The position numbers were made by a program, and so were the translations under genes. The notes beneath the pieces are model-generated. The model ran no database searches, was not told where the DNA came from, and was given only the letters and a program-made list of their open reading frames with translations. Of a stretch of DNA of 38,769 nt, positions 1 through 7,633 are shown one piece after another. Origin of the DNA: Desulforhopalus sp. (GTDB taxonomy: Bacteria > Desulfobacterota > Desulfobulbia > Desulfobulbales > Desulfocapsaceae); contig WTAT01000528.1 of NCBI GenBank assembly GCA_013139415.1, positions 1-38,769 of the forward strand. Direction: 5' to 3'. The stretch's first letter is position 1. Each line of letters opens with the position of its first letter.

Positions 1-25
1 CAAGGCTTTTTTATTATTTCGGGGG

Positions 26-481
26 TCATGGTACCTCGGTAAATGTGAATACTGTTGTAAACTTGGCTGCACGCTTTGGACCTATTCCTTTAAGATTTTG
101 AAGATCCATACTCTTTTTAAAAGGTCCGAATTCATTACGGTATTCTACAATACTCGCGGCCAGAGCAGGCCCGATTCCATTGATAGTCATAAGTATATTC
201 TTGTTTGCTCTGTTAATCGGAATCAATTCAAAAAAGAAAGGGGAGTATGTTGCAGGGACAGGTTTGTGGTCCTGCTCCCTACCAGCATCTGAACAATTTT
301 CAACAACGAGTTTATCCGGACGTAGAAATGCCAACTGTCCTCCAGAAATGTAACCGTTGTTTCCATCTAAAAAAGACCAATGCTGCCTATAACTAAAGTC
401 AAACAACAGGAGGCCGAACATAAGGAGAAGTAATACTGTCAAACGTCCATCGCCTGAAATGTCGTTGTTTGAATCATTCAA
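26..481 (-). CDS. ComEA-like helix-hairpin-helix protein
   Basis: This 151-residue protein has one N-terminal hydrophobic segment at about residues 14-30 and a C-terminal helix-hairpin-helix region at about residues 85-145. The motifs INGIGPALAASIVEYR and LKGIGPKRAAKF are the paired GIG hairpins typical of ComEA-type DNA-binding domains. In competence systems ComEA binds incoming double-stranded DNA at the outer face of the inner membrane. Here the gene stands alone without other com genes, so a competence role is only inferred. The start is a TTG preceded by GGTGA at a good distance; no in-frame ATG lies nearby. An alternative is a general HhH DNA-binding membrane protein. Confidence 0.8.
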   Translation of the reverse strand: MNDSNNDISGDGRLTVLLLLMFGLLLFDFSYRQHWSFLDGNNGYISGGQLAFLRPDKLVVENCSDAGREQDHKPVPATYSPFFFELIPINRANKNILMTINGIGPALAASIVEYRNEFGPFKKSMDLQNLKGIGPKRAAKFTTVFTFTEVP

Positions 482-847
482 TTTTCATTCACCACTCAAG
501 TCAGATGGCCTGTATAATTTGTTTTACGAATTTGTTTTACGAATGTGAACGAACTTCAAAATCTATCCGTTCGCACTTAAAAAGCAACGTTTTATGCTCA
601 CCCCTGCTCACTTCTGCTTGTTTTTCGTTGTTTTCGTCCTGCGCAATGAGTATAAACCATACTCCTTTAACCATTTATGAGCCCGTTGATTTACGGCCTT
701 TTCGCCCGATCTCCGCGTTATGTGGAAAAAATAATCCTCGAAATATTAAGTATATGTCTCCGGTTATTTTTTCCACATGCCTTGATATCGAACGAAAATT
801 CTCATAAATCAACAGACTCATTTATAATCATACTGAAGTTTCCTGAC
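482..847. other. intergenic region with dispersed element copy 1
   Basis: This gap lies between the divergent ComEA-like gene and trmL. I see no convincing gene in it. Its right part is occupied by the palindromic element at 685-813 described separately. Open frames through it are low in complexity and run into the element, so I treat them as chance frames. Confidence 0.6.
685..813 (+). repeat. dispersed palindromic element, copy 1
   Basis: Outer arms GTTGATTTA (685-693) and TAAATCAAC (805-813) are inverted repeats. An inner perfect 15-bp stem is formed by ATGTGGAAAAAATAA (720-734) and TTATTTTTTCCACAT (764-778). The 29-nt loop (735-763) matches the loop of copy 2 (9338-9366) at 23 of 29 positions, although the stem arms match at only 6 of 15. 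Sequence outside the stem, such as CGATCTC before it and TCGAAC after it, is also shared. This looks like a MITE-like element or a conserved structured RNA. Confidence 0.7.
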
Positions 848-1318
848 ATGAATACACCTCGTCCTTTCAACATAGTACTGGTTGAACCTGAAATTCCTCC
901 GAACACCGGTTCCATAGCCAGACTTTGCGGAGCCACCAACTCAGTGCTGCACTTGATACACCCACTCGGCTTTTCAACCGATGATAAACATCTCAAACGC
1001 GCTGGTCTCGATTATTGGCAACATGTTGATATTCGACATTGGGATAACTTTGATGCATTTCTACAGGCCCAAAATGAGCTTGAACTCTTTTTCTTTACTA
1101 CGAAAGTCACTAAAGTATATAGCTCAGCACAGTTGAATCCAGGTAGTTTTTTGATTTTCGGAAAAGAGACAAAAGGCATACCCGAAGACATACTTCATTT
1201 GTATCAAGACAGGTGCTATACTCTGCCGATGCCAAATCCCAATATCAGAAGTTTGAACCTTGCCATGACTGCAGGGATAGTCTTATATGAGGCCATCAGG
1301 CAAAATTCAGGCAGATAG
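848..1318 (+). CDS. trmL: tRNA (cytidine(34)-2'-O)-methyltransferase, TrmL-like SPOUT enzyme
   Basis: The 156-residue product matches the short SPOUT methyltransferase TrmL, which 2'-O-methylates the wobble base of certain leucine tRNAs using S-adenosylmethionine. The N-terminal segment NIVLVEPEIPPNTGSIARLC, the middle segment IFGKETKGIP and the C-terminal RSLNLAMTAGIVLYEAIRQ are the three SPOUT knot motifs. Length fits the family (about 155). I chose the ATG at 848 because the longer open frame from 677 runs through the palindromic element and has no family similarity that I can see. It is followed 79 nt later by serC on the same strand. Confidence 0.9.
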   Translation: MNTPRPFNIVLVEPEIPPNTGSIARLCGATNSVLHLIHPLGFSTDDKHLKRAGLDYWQHVDIRHWDNFDAFLQAQNELELFFFTTKVTKVYSSAQLNPGSFLIFGKETKGIPEDILHLYQDRCYTLPMPNPNIRSLNLAMTAGIVLYEAIRQNSGR

Positions 1319-1397
1319 TTTGCTGCTACATTTGACAAGTTATAACTAAACCCTCAAATATCATTCAATATAAAACCCACCACAGGAGAAACCAGCA

Positions 1398-2486
1398 ATG
1401 ACTGATCGTGTATTTAATTTTAGTCCCGGACCAGCAACCCTCCCCTACGAAGTGCTGCAAAAAGCTGGGAAGGATGTCGTTAATTTTCAGGAAACCGGTA
1501 TTGGTCTTATTGAAATCAGTCACCGTTCTAAAGAATTTATGTCCGTTGCAGATGAAGCTGAAGCCAACCTTCGCGAGTTGATGCAGATTCCAGATAACTA
1601 TAAGGTTTTATTTTTACAAGGTGGTGCCTCAAGCCAGTTTTTCATGATCCCTATGAATTTTTTGGGTGAAGGCAAGAAGGCAACCTATCTCAACACCGGT
1701 ACCTGGGCAAAAAAAGCCATCAAGGAAGCCAAATTGTTTGGTGAGATTGATGTCCCCTACTCGAGCGAAGAAGCCAGTTTTAATCGGGTACCTAAGCAAG
1801 ATGAATACACCGTCGCTGAAGATTCTGAGTACCTCTATTACGTATCCAATAATACCATTTACGGTACTGAGTTTCCCGAACTTCCGAAAACTGACAAGAT
1901 GCTCATCAGTGATATGAGTTCTGATATCCTGTCACGACCGGTGGACGTCTCAAAATTTGGTCTTATATTTGCTGGAGCGCAGAAAAACCTTGGACCAGCT
2001 GGTGTTACCGTCGTCATCATTCGGGAGGATCTTCTTGAGAAGACACCGGCAAACACCCCAACCATGCTGAGCTACAAAACACACGCCGATAAAGGGTCCA
2101 TGTTTAATACCCCACCCTGCTTTTCGATTTATGTCGTCGGCGAGGTGTTAAAATGGCTGAAGCAACAGGGCGGTATCGATGCCATGGCAAAAATAAACAG
2201 GGAAAAAGCAGCTCTTCTTTACGGGGCGATTGACAGCAGCGACTATTATCGTGGTCACGCCGAAAAAGAATCCCGCTCACTCATGAACATTGCCTTCAAC
2301 TTGCCGACCCCAGAACTTGAGGCAAAATTTATTGCTGAGGCTGCAGCGGTCGACCTCAACGGTTTAAAAGGGCATCGCTCAATTGGTGGCTGTCGAGCAT
2401 CCATTTACAACGCTTTTCCTGTCGAAGGTGTCGTAAAGCTGGTTGAATTCATGAAAGATTTTAAAGCAAAAAATCCGGCGGCCTGA
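1398..2486 (+). CDS. serC: phosphoserine aminotransferase
   Basis: This 362-residue protein is a class V PLP aminotransferase. It converts 3-phosphohydroxypyruvate and glutamate to phosphoserine and 2-oxoglutarate in serine synthesis, and also acts in the pyridoxal phosphate pathway. The N-terminal FNFSPGPATLP motif is diagnostic for SerC, and the PLP-binding lysine is expected at K196 in GAQKNLGPAG. Other family segments are LQGGASSQF (substrate site) and the C-terminal GGCRASIYNAFP. Length matches the family. A strong AGGAGA ribosome site precedes the ATG. It is followed after 11 nt by a radical SAM gene, suggesting co-transcription. Confidence 0.97.
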   Translation: MTDRVFNFSPGPATLPYEVLQKAGKDVVNFQETGIGLIEISHRSKEFMSVADEAEANLRELMQIPDNYKVLFLQGGASSQFFMIPMNFLGEGKKATYLNTGTWAKKAIKEAKLFGEIDVPYSSEEASFNRVPKQDEYTVAEDSEYLYYVSNNTIYGTEFPELPKTDKMLISDMSSDILSRPVDVSKFGLIFAGAQKNLGPAGVTVVIIREDLLEKTPANTPTMLSYKTHADKGSMFNTPPCFSIYVVGEVLKWLKQQGGIDAMAKINREKAALLYGAIDSSDYYRGHAEKESRSLMNIAFNLPTPELEAKFIAEAAAVDLNGLKGHRSIGGCRASIYNAFPVEGVVKLVEFMKDFKAKNPAA

Positions 2487-2497
2487 AGCGATTTTAT

Positions 2498-3367
2498 ATG
2501 AACTATGTAGGGAATGTCATCCGACCGCCCAGCGAGGCAAACGCAATCATCCTCCAGGTGACGGTCGGATGTTCCTATAATAAATGCACCTTCTGCGGTG
2601 CCTATAAGGAAATTGGTTTCCAGTTGAAGGCACAAGATACCATTGATGCAGACCTTGAATTTGCCAAACAGCATTGTCGCAATCAAAAACGTGTTTTCCT
2701 GGCCGACGGTGACGTGCTTATACTGTCACAGAGAAGACTACTCCAGCTTTTCAATAAGATTCGAACGCATCTCCCCTGGATCACAAGGATTTCAATGTAC
2801 GGAAATGCAAAAGCTGTGCGAAATAAGAGTATAACTGAGTTAAAAGAGCTAAAATCCATGGGGCTTGACCGTGTGTATATGGGCCTTGAGAGCGGCTGCG
2901 ATAAGGTTTTGCAATACGTCAAAAAAGGGGAAACAGCGTCAACCATGACGGCTGCAGGTAAAAAAATAAGGGAATCCGGGATTTTTCTCTCGGTGACTAC
3001 CCTTCTCGGCCTCGGCGGAGTTTCATTATCATCTCAGCATGCTACTGATACAGCAGGAGTCTTAAATAAAATGGCACCAAATCAGATTGCCGCCCTTACC
3101 CTGATACCGCTCGAAAACACCGAACTAGGTGAAGATGTTGCAGCGGGAAAATTTATACTGCCGACTCCCTCTGGAATCCTGCAAGAACTCCATCTGCTTA
3201 TTTCTCACCTTAAAGACGTCAAATGTCAATTCCATGCCAATCATGCCTCAAGCTATTTGCCGCTTGCGGGCCGATTGCCAAGAGATCAGAATGCCTTCCT
3301 CGCTTCCATAGAGATGGCATTGAACGGCGCCACACCTCTTGTGCCGGATTACAGGAGGGCACTATGA
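2498..3367 (+). CDS. radical SAM protein of unknown function
   Basis: The 289-residue protein has a radical SAM cluster motif near the N-terminus, with cysteines 25, 30 and 33 in GCSYNKCTFCG. The spacing is CX4CX2C rather than the usual CX3CX2C. Segments such as MGLDRVYMGLESGCDKVL and a C-terminal FHANHASSYLPLAGRLPRDQ resemble a stand-alone radical SAM family of about 290 residues whose substrate I cannot name. It sits between serC and rlmN; its TGA overlaps the ATG of rlmN (ATGA at 3364-3367), so it is probably translationally coupled to it. It should bind a 4Fe-4S cluster and cleave SAM; the substrate is unknown. Confidence 0.85.
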   Translation: MNYVGNVIRPPSEANAIILQVTVGCSYNKCTFCGAYKEIGFQLKAQDTIDADLEFAKQHCRNQKRVFLADGDVLILSQRRLLQLFNKIRTHLPWITRISMYGNAKAVRNKSITELKELKSMGLDRVYMGLESGCDKVLQYVKKGETASTMTAAGKKIRESGIFLSVTTLLGLGGVSLSSQHATDTAGVLNKMAPNQIAALTLIPLENTELGEDVAAGKFILPTPSGILQELHLLISHLKDVKCQFHANHASSYLPLAGRLPRDQNAFLASIEMALNGATPLVPDYRRAL

Positions 3368-4425
3368 GCCTTGGGCAAAAAACAGACCTGAAAAACCTCA
3401 CCCAGGATGGTTTGATTGAGTTCGCCGTGAGCCTTGGACAATCAACCTTTCGTGGCAAGCAAATAATGGGATGGCTATATCGGCCTGAAATCACTGATTT
3501 CTCACAGATGACAGATCTTGCCAAGGTCTTCAGGAAAGTGTTAGAGGAAAATGCTTTCATATCTAGATTCTCCAATCCCATTATTGAAAAGGCCAACGAT
3601 GGCTGCGTTAAGTTTGGTTTTAGGCTCCACGATGGGCATATCATTGAATCAGTTCTTATCCCGGAGCCGGATAGAAATACTCTCTGTATTTCCTCCCAGG
3701 TCGGCTGCGCCATGGGCTGCACCTTCTGTCTCACTGGAACCATGGGTTTTATAAGAAACCTGACTCCTGCGGAAATTGTCAACCAGGTATGCGGGGCACG
3801 GGATTACCTGCTCGCCCAACCCATAGAGAGTCTCATAGGCCCCGACAGGATAACCAATGTTGTCTATATGGGAATGGGTGAACCACTCAATAATCTGGAG
3901 AATGTTCTCGCTTCCCTGTCAATCATAACTGAACCGAAGGGGTTGGATCTCGCAGGGAGGAGGATTACTGTCTCCACCTGCGGTATTGTACCAAAAATCA
4001 AAGAGTTCGGAGAGAAGTCTCCAGTGAATCTAGCTATTTCCCTGCACGCAATAAACGATGAAGTGCGAAGCAATTTGATGCCTGTGAATACTCGTTATTC
4101 CCTCGATGAGCTGCTCGATGCATGCCGTAAATTTCCCTTGTCGAAAAGAAAAAGAATAATGTTTGAGTATACTCTTCTCAAAGGCATTAATGACGCAGAT
4201 CGAGATGCCATCCAGTTAGGAAGGAAACTTCAAGGAATCCCCTGCAAAATTAATCTGCTGCCCTATAATGAATCTCCGGCACTTCCATTTGAAAGCCCCA
4301 GCAAGGACCGGCTCTTGAGATTTCAAAAAATACTGATAGATGCTCATTATACAGTATTTATAAGAAGCAGCCGCGGGACTGATATCTCCGCCGCTTGTGG
4401 TCAGCTTGCAACGGGAGAGCGCTGA
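3364..4425 (+). CDS. rlmN: dual-specificity 23S rRNA/tRNA adenine C2-methyltransferase RlmN
   Basis: RlmN methylates C2 of A2503 in 23S rRNA and A37 in some tRNAs by a radical SAM mechanism using a methyl-cysteine intermediate. The 353-residue product has the cluster motif CAMGCTFC (Cys115, Cys119, Cys122) and the C-terminal cysteine in DISAACGQLA (about Cys345) that is the methyl-carrying residue in the family. GMGEPLNNLENV and SLHAINDEVRSNLMP are further family motifs. The ATG overlaps the previous stop codon and has GGAGG just upstream, which favours it over the longer open frame from 3223. Confidence 0.96.
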   Translation: MSLGQKTDLKNLTQDGLIEFAVSLGQSTFRGKQIMGWLYRPEITDFSQMTDLAKVFRKVLEENAFISRFSNPIIEKANDGCVKFGFRLHDGHIIESVLIPEPDRNTLCISSQVGCAMGCTFCLTGTMGFIRNLTPAEIVNQVCGARDYLLAQPIESLIGPDRITNVVYMGMGEPLNNLENVLASLSIITEPKGLDLAGRRITVSTCGIVPKIKEFGEKSPVNLAISLHAINDEVRSNLMPVNTRYSLDELLDACRKFPLSKRKRIMFEYTLLKGINDADRDAIQLGRKLQGIPCKINLLPYNESPALPFESPSKDRLLRFQKILIDAHYTVFIRSSRGTDISAACGQLATGER

Positions 4426-4550
4426 CCTGCAGAGGTGCCTGTCAATTTCAGACGAGGACTGCAATGAGATCAGAAGGCGATTTCAAGGGGAGGTACCCTT
4501 CAAGATTTAGGGTTAAAAGATATTCACGTTACATCACGTATACGGTTTTT

Positions 4551-4895
4551 CTATTCTTTTAATATTTGATGGTATCGTAAAAACTCTTCATCTTCTTCGT
4601 TGTTGCAAATTCCGACAGCCTTAAACCTGTTTCTTTTACTGATTAACCATGGTCTCCAACAAGAAGCTGAACCAATATCACCCCAGACATTGGAAGTTTT
4701 CATATAGTCTTTACGGGTAATGATGAAAATAATCACATCAGCCCTTGAGATGTGGAAGGAGTATCCCCCGCTCTTGCCGGTTGGATGACAATTATAATAA
4801 TAGTTTCCATCAGGTCCGAGCCTGATCTCAATCGGTTTCCTGGTTTGCTGAAATTCAAACTTGGGCGATTTGCCGTTTTTCTTGGTTTGTGTTGG
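4551..4895 (-). pseudogene. N-terminally broken coding remnant, unrecognised
   Basis: One minus-strand frame is open for 114 codons from a TAA just above 4895 to the stop at 4551. Its translation has ordinary protein composition, for example IEIRLGPDGNYYYNCHPTGK and VWGDIGSASCWRPWLISKR and an acidic C-terminus NEEDEEFLRYHQILKE. There is no ATG, GTG or TTG start before about residue 54, so the first half would have no start unless translation began at an unusual codon. The simplest reading is a gene that lost its N-terminus by deletion or frameshift. I do not recognise the family. Alternatively a short protein of 61 residues starts at the GTG at 4736. Confidence 0.35.
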
Positions 4896-4988
4896 TTATT
4901 TAAGGTTGTTGTGGCGTTATCGTTCTTTCTACGTATTATGGTGCAATCTACTCCTCTAGATTGTCTACGCGAAAGCAATCTAAACGAG

Positions 4989-5030
4989 AAGCCCTTTCTA
5001 CGAGTCGAAAGACCTCTGTGGAAAGGGCTT
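4989..5030. repeat. perfect 10-bp inverted repeat
   Basis: AAGCCCTTTC (4989-4998) and GAAAGGGCTT (5021-5030) are perfectly complementary across a 22-nt loop and are followed by TTAT on the plus strand. It could be a weak intrinsic terminator or part of a structured RNA. The loop is long for a terminator. Confidence 0.45.
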
Positions 5031-5405
5031 TTATGTTCCTTGATTGCCCAGGATCAGCAGCTCACCAAGGAAGGGAATCAAGTTTCTCGCTGTACCGTTC
5101 TCTTCAGCCGCAAAAGCTGCCCTCGCCGGTACTCCGCTGGTTCAAAACCTGAAAAACTGTGAGTATATGGATATCATTCTCAATGGTGCTCAAGCTTGGC
5201 GGGAAGGTTTTCCCAAATTGATGCTTATCTGGTACAAAAAGAAATAGATAATGCAAAAAAACAACAGCGAAAGGATATTGTCTGCGATCAGGAAACTGAT
5301 AAGAGATTCTGACGTGACAATGAAAATATCCTCATTGTTTTCCTTACATTTAAAATGAATGCCAACCGTAATTTGCGGCCATAGATTGATTCCAAATCAA
5401 TAAAA

Positions 5406-5858
5406 TTACATAGAACTCAAATTGGCCAACAAATACAGCTCCCATATGACGACGGACCCGAACAGCAATATGCAGAAGGGAAACATAAGTGAGGATGCAA
5501 TACGGTATCGTACGGAGATGATAGGATTAAGAACAACCATGATCAGTAAAGCCAAAGCCGTAAGACCATACTTAACCATCAAAAAAATTCCAGGGCCAAG
5601 ATTAATGTAGTACCTCATCACTGGGTTGAGTTCCACCGCCCCTTTATCCAACAAAGTGAGGGTTAAAGCAGCATCCAACAGGCTCAGGCCCACCACAACC
5701 AGTACGGAAATCAATAAGCCGGGATGGTACTGATCAAGCACGGTGATCCGTTTGCAGTCTTCGGTGCGCTGCAAGGTCCGCCGCCTGCCCTTAAAGAAAA
5801 AGAGCTTGTAAAATGGTATATGGTTTTGTCGGCGATCCTGATTGGAGCGCTGTTCCAT
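5406..5858 (-). CDS. DUF5658-like small membrane protein
   Basis: The protein (150 residues from the ATG at 5858, 172 from a TTG at 5924) has a basic N-terminal cytoplasmic segment rich in Arg and Gln, then three predicted membrane helices. The segment LSLLDAALTLTLLDKGAVEL followed by NPVMRYYINLGPGIFLMVKYGLT is the pattern I associate with DUF5658, a family of unknown function with a conserved D/T-rich first helix and an NP motif. I prefer the ATG because the MEQRSNQDRRQ start is simple and charged; neither start has a good ribosome site. No partner gene is adjacent. Confidence 0.7.
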   Translation of the reverse strand: MEQRSNQDRRQNHIPFYKLFFFKGRRRTLQRTEDCKRITVLDQYHPGLLISVLVVVGLSLLDAALTLTLLDKGAVELNPVMRYYINLGPGIFLMVKYGLTALALLIMVVLNPIISVRYRIASSLMFPFCILLFGSVVIWELYLLANLSSM

Positions 5859-5924
5859 TTTAACAGGATTCTTCAATTGTGACCTTTTTTTTGGTGCGTC
5901 TATAGAATGTGCGAATATTACCAA

Positions 5925-6253
5925 ATTGGTGAAAAAACATTATTCCAAAAAAAATATTCTGAGGCAAAGCATCTTAGTGAATTTTCATCCTGAAACTAAA
6001 TAGAGATATTCAAACAAAAGGTTAGCAAGGTCACGAAAGAAAAGAGAAATTTCAACAGCAAGGATCGAACGTGTCAGCCAGTTAACCAACCACCACCGAC
6101 TAAAGACTCTTCCCAAACAATTGTGCCAGGGAAATCAGTATGAAATTGGTGTTTTTTCGGTGCAGAACATCTTGAAAATGTCGACCTGATCCACCACCTT
6201 TCAACCACTGGTTGCGAGGATCAGATCGAAATTTTCATCAATACATTCAACAG
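5925..6253. other. intergenic region with frameshifted coding remnant
   Basis: No intact gene is seen here. The right part holds the remnant described at 6004-6260. The left part is A-rich without a recognisable signal. Confidence 0.45.
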
Positions 6254-6260
6254 TTACTGA
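6004..6260 (+). pseudogene. frameshifted C-terminal coding remnant, unrecognised
   Basis: A plus-strand frame open from about 6004 reads ...LPKQLCQGNQYEIGVF up to a run of six T at about 6153-6158. One frame over, the reading continues as FGAEHLENVDLIHHLSTTGC and on to a TGA at 6258-6260. Adding one T to the homopolymer joins the two into one continuous reading of about 85 codons, so a single-base deletion is the likely cause of the break. No start codon is visible and I do not recognise the family. Its end overlaps the end of the convergent lipoprotein gene by a few bases. Confidence 0.3.
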
Positions 6261-6754
6261 TTAATCGAGCCACCAAACGGATTAAGTTTGTTTTCCGCCG
6301 CCACGTCAACCGTCACGTAAAGATTGGCTTGAGTTTTACCTAAACTCTCAGATAAAACGAACATACAGGTCTTATTTGGCTTTTTAAACGCAAGCATGAC
6401 GTTTTTATAGGAGGCCTCACCGACTAGTCTCCATTTATTATTGCGCATTGACACAATAATATAGTCTCGGAGAGAATTAATCTGCACACGGCCGCTATAG
6501 CTGTGAATGCCGCCTTGAAAAGAATCTGTGCGCATTGCGATGCTCTTATTTTGCGACAGGGTCATCTCAATAGGCAATTCGATGTCGCCGTAGCTTTCAA
6601 CCATAGTTGCTACCGGAGCCAAATCATCACTTGTCAGTGGTACGCTGGAATCAGTTTCGCCCGTCATCCCACTGGTGCATCCGGTCATAAGAACCATCAG
6701 CAGGATTAATCCGCTGTATTTTCCAACTATCCTGCCAACTGATTTCATTTCCAT
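6254..6754 (-). CDS. predicted lipoprotein of unknown function
   Basis: The 166-residue product has a charged start, a hydrophobic stretch (about residues 12-24) and a lipobox LMTGC, so it should be exported by Sec and lipid-modified at about Cys26. The rest is a soluble domain with alternating strands, including SLRDYIIVSMRNNKWRLVGE and a C-terminal NLYVTVDVAAE. I do not recognise the family, though similar small lipoproteins of unknown role occur in related bacteria. A strong AAGGGGG ribosome site lies upstream of the ATG at 6754. No neighbouring gene suggests its partner. Confidence 0.8.
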   Translation of the reverse strand: MEMKSVGRIVGKYSGLILLMVLMTGCTSGMTGETDSSVPLTSDDLAPVATMVESYGDIELPIEMTLSQNKSIAMRTDSFQGGIHSYSGRVQINSLRDYIIVSMRNNKWRLVGEASYKNVMLAFKKPNKTCMFVLSESLGKTQANLYVTVDVAAENKLNPFGGSINQ

Positions 6755-7158
6755 AGTATAAACCCCCTTGTAAAATTATAATGCGTGATCTCTATAGCTC
6801 CTACGTGTATATCTTCTCCACATCCTGCCTGTTATGAGAACATAAGGCATTGGCGAAAAGAACCAACCAATCAACAGGAAACAGTATGTCAATCTTATAC
6901 CATAATAATTCAATTATTGTAACTATTCAGGTACATGCAAGAAACCTGAAAACACCACGGACTCTAACTGTTCAGCCGTGCTCCAGATGTGCTCAAGCAG
7001 GTCGATCAGCAGATAAGCGAAGACTTCGATACATTTGTATGCTGGGCGAACTGATCGTGCACAGATGGGGTGCTGCTGAACAGTTACCAATTATTCGAAC
7101 AATTTTACATTCATTCGCGCCCGCGATTCACCCTTGGTCCAACAGGAAATTATAAAAA
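6755..7158. other. intergenic region with possible coding remnant
   Basis: This gap has no intact gene. A plus-strand frame from 6968 reads VLKQVDQQISEDFDTFVCW up to a TGA at 7052-7054 and then continues in the same frame as CTDGVLLNSYQLFEQFYIHS and on to a TAA at 7181-7183, overlapping the next gene. It resembles the end of a degraded gene interrupted by a nonsense codon. I do not recognise it. A longer frame at 6850-7155 with a TTG start has no convincing protein features. Confidence 0.3.
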
Positions 7159-7386
7159 ATGTCAGCACAACACAATACAATAAAAGTCAAAGAGCTGCCT
7201 ATTCGACTCGGTCAATTTCTAAAACTTGCCAATCTTGTCCAGGATGGATTTGAAGCAAAGTTGAAGATACAGAATGGAGAGGTAATGGTGAACAGTATTA
7301 TCGAAAGCAGAAGGGGCAGACAACTCAAACACCTAGACAAGATTACTATCGACGGTGGTACTTGGATTGTAGATCTTGAGGTGTAA
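7159..7386 (+). CDS. S4-domain RNA-binding protein, YbcJ-like
   Basis: The 75-residue product is almost entirely one S4-type RNA-binding fold. The segment IRLGQFLKLANLVQDGFEAKL followed by IQNGEVMVNSIIESRRGRQL and DKITIDGGTWIVDL matches small stand-alone S4 proteins of the YbcJ family. Such proteins bind structured RNA and are thought to act near the ribosome; the exact target is not known. AGGAAA lies upstream of the ATG. The gene is followed by GC-rich hairpin repeats rather than by another gene on the same strand. Confidence 0.85.
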   Translation: MSAQHNTIKVKELPIRLGQFLKLANLVQDGFEAKLKIQNGEVMVNSIIESRRGRQLKHLDKITIDGGTWIVDLEV

Positions 7387-7483
7387 TTGCTGTTCGCTGA
7401 GAGTCGGTTGGCGAACACTCTGCCGTTTTTTATATGTTCGCCACAGACAAGGAAATACAGTAACTTCAGAGTCCATCCCTCTA

Positions 7484-7566
7484 ACACCCCACAAGGGGGT
7501 ACTAAAAAAGAGAGACAGGCTTTCAGGAGTACTCAGTTTAGTGCCCCCTTGAGGGGTAAGGCACTA
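7484..7566. repeat. GC-rich hairpin repeats, cluster 1
   Basis: The hairpin ACACCCCACAAGGGGGT (7484-7500) is the reverse complement of the tail of the 82-bp repeat found at 20021 and 37002. A second unit, 7524-7566, contains CAGGAGTACTCAGTTTAG followed by the CCCCCTTGAGGGG hairpin and matches 13482-13525 with one difference over about 43 bases. The cluster lies between convergent genes, where bidirectional terminators would be useful. Confidence 0.75.
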
Positions 7567-7633
7567 AGTCGCAGACATCAACACAACCTTTATTCATACC
7601 TAAGTTAAAAAAAAATCTTCATCGATCGTTGTG

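Larger units (their letters stand above)
4426..5405. other. gene-poor region with apparent coding remnants
   Basis: No intact gene is recognisable in this stretch of nearly 1 kb. It contains a minus-strand open frame that reads like protein but lacks a start (4551-4895), a perfect 10-bp inverted repeat (4989-5030) and a plus-strand frame ending at 5247 whose tail also reads like protein (NLKNCEYMDIILNGAQAW) but is unidentified. The mix of frames suggests decayed accessory DNA. Confidence 0.5.

Noticed and set aside
469-807. Plus-strand open frame of 112 codons
   Set aside because: It runs through the palindromic element and into trmL's leader; composition is not protein-like and it has no ribosome site.
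677-847. N-terminal extension of TrmL
   Set aside because: The extension is made of repeat sequence; the ATG at 848 gives the usual TrmL length and N-terminus.
3223-3363. N-terminal extension of RlmN
   Set aside because: It lies inside the radical SAM gene, while the ATG at 3364 has a ribosome site and gives a normal RlmN start.
4752-5162. Plus-strand open frame of 136 codons
   Set aside because: It opposes the more protein-like minus frame and mixes hydrophobic runs with random composition.
6850-7155. Plus-strand open frame of 101 codons with TTG start
   Set aside because: No domain, no ribosome site and poor composition; another frame in the same place reads more like protein.
7484-7566. 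CRISPR array
   Set aside because: The repeats are hairpins in different orders without regular spacers, and there are no cas genes.
7387-7608. Open frame after the S4-domain gene
   Set aside because: It consists mostly of GC-rich hairpin repeats.
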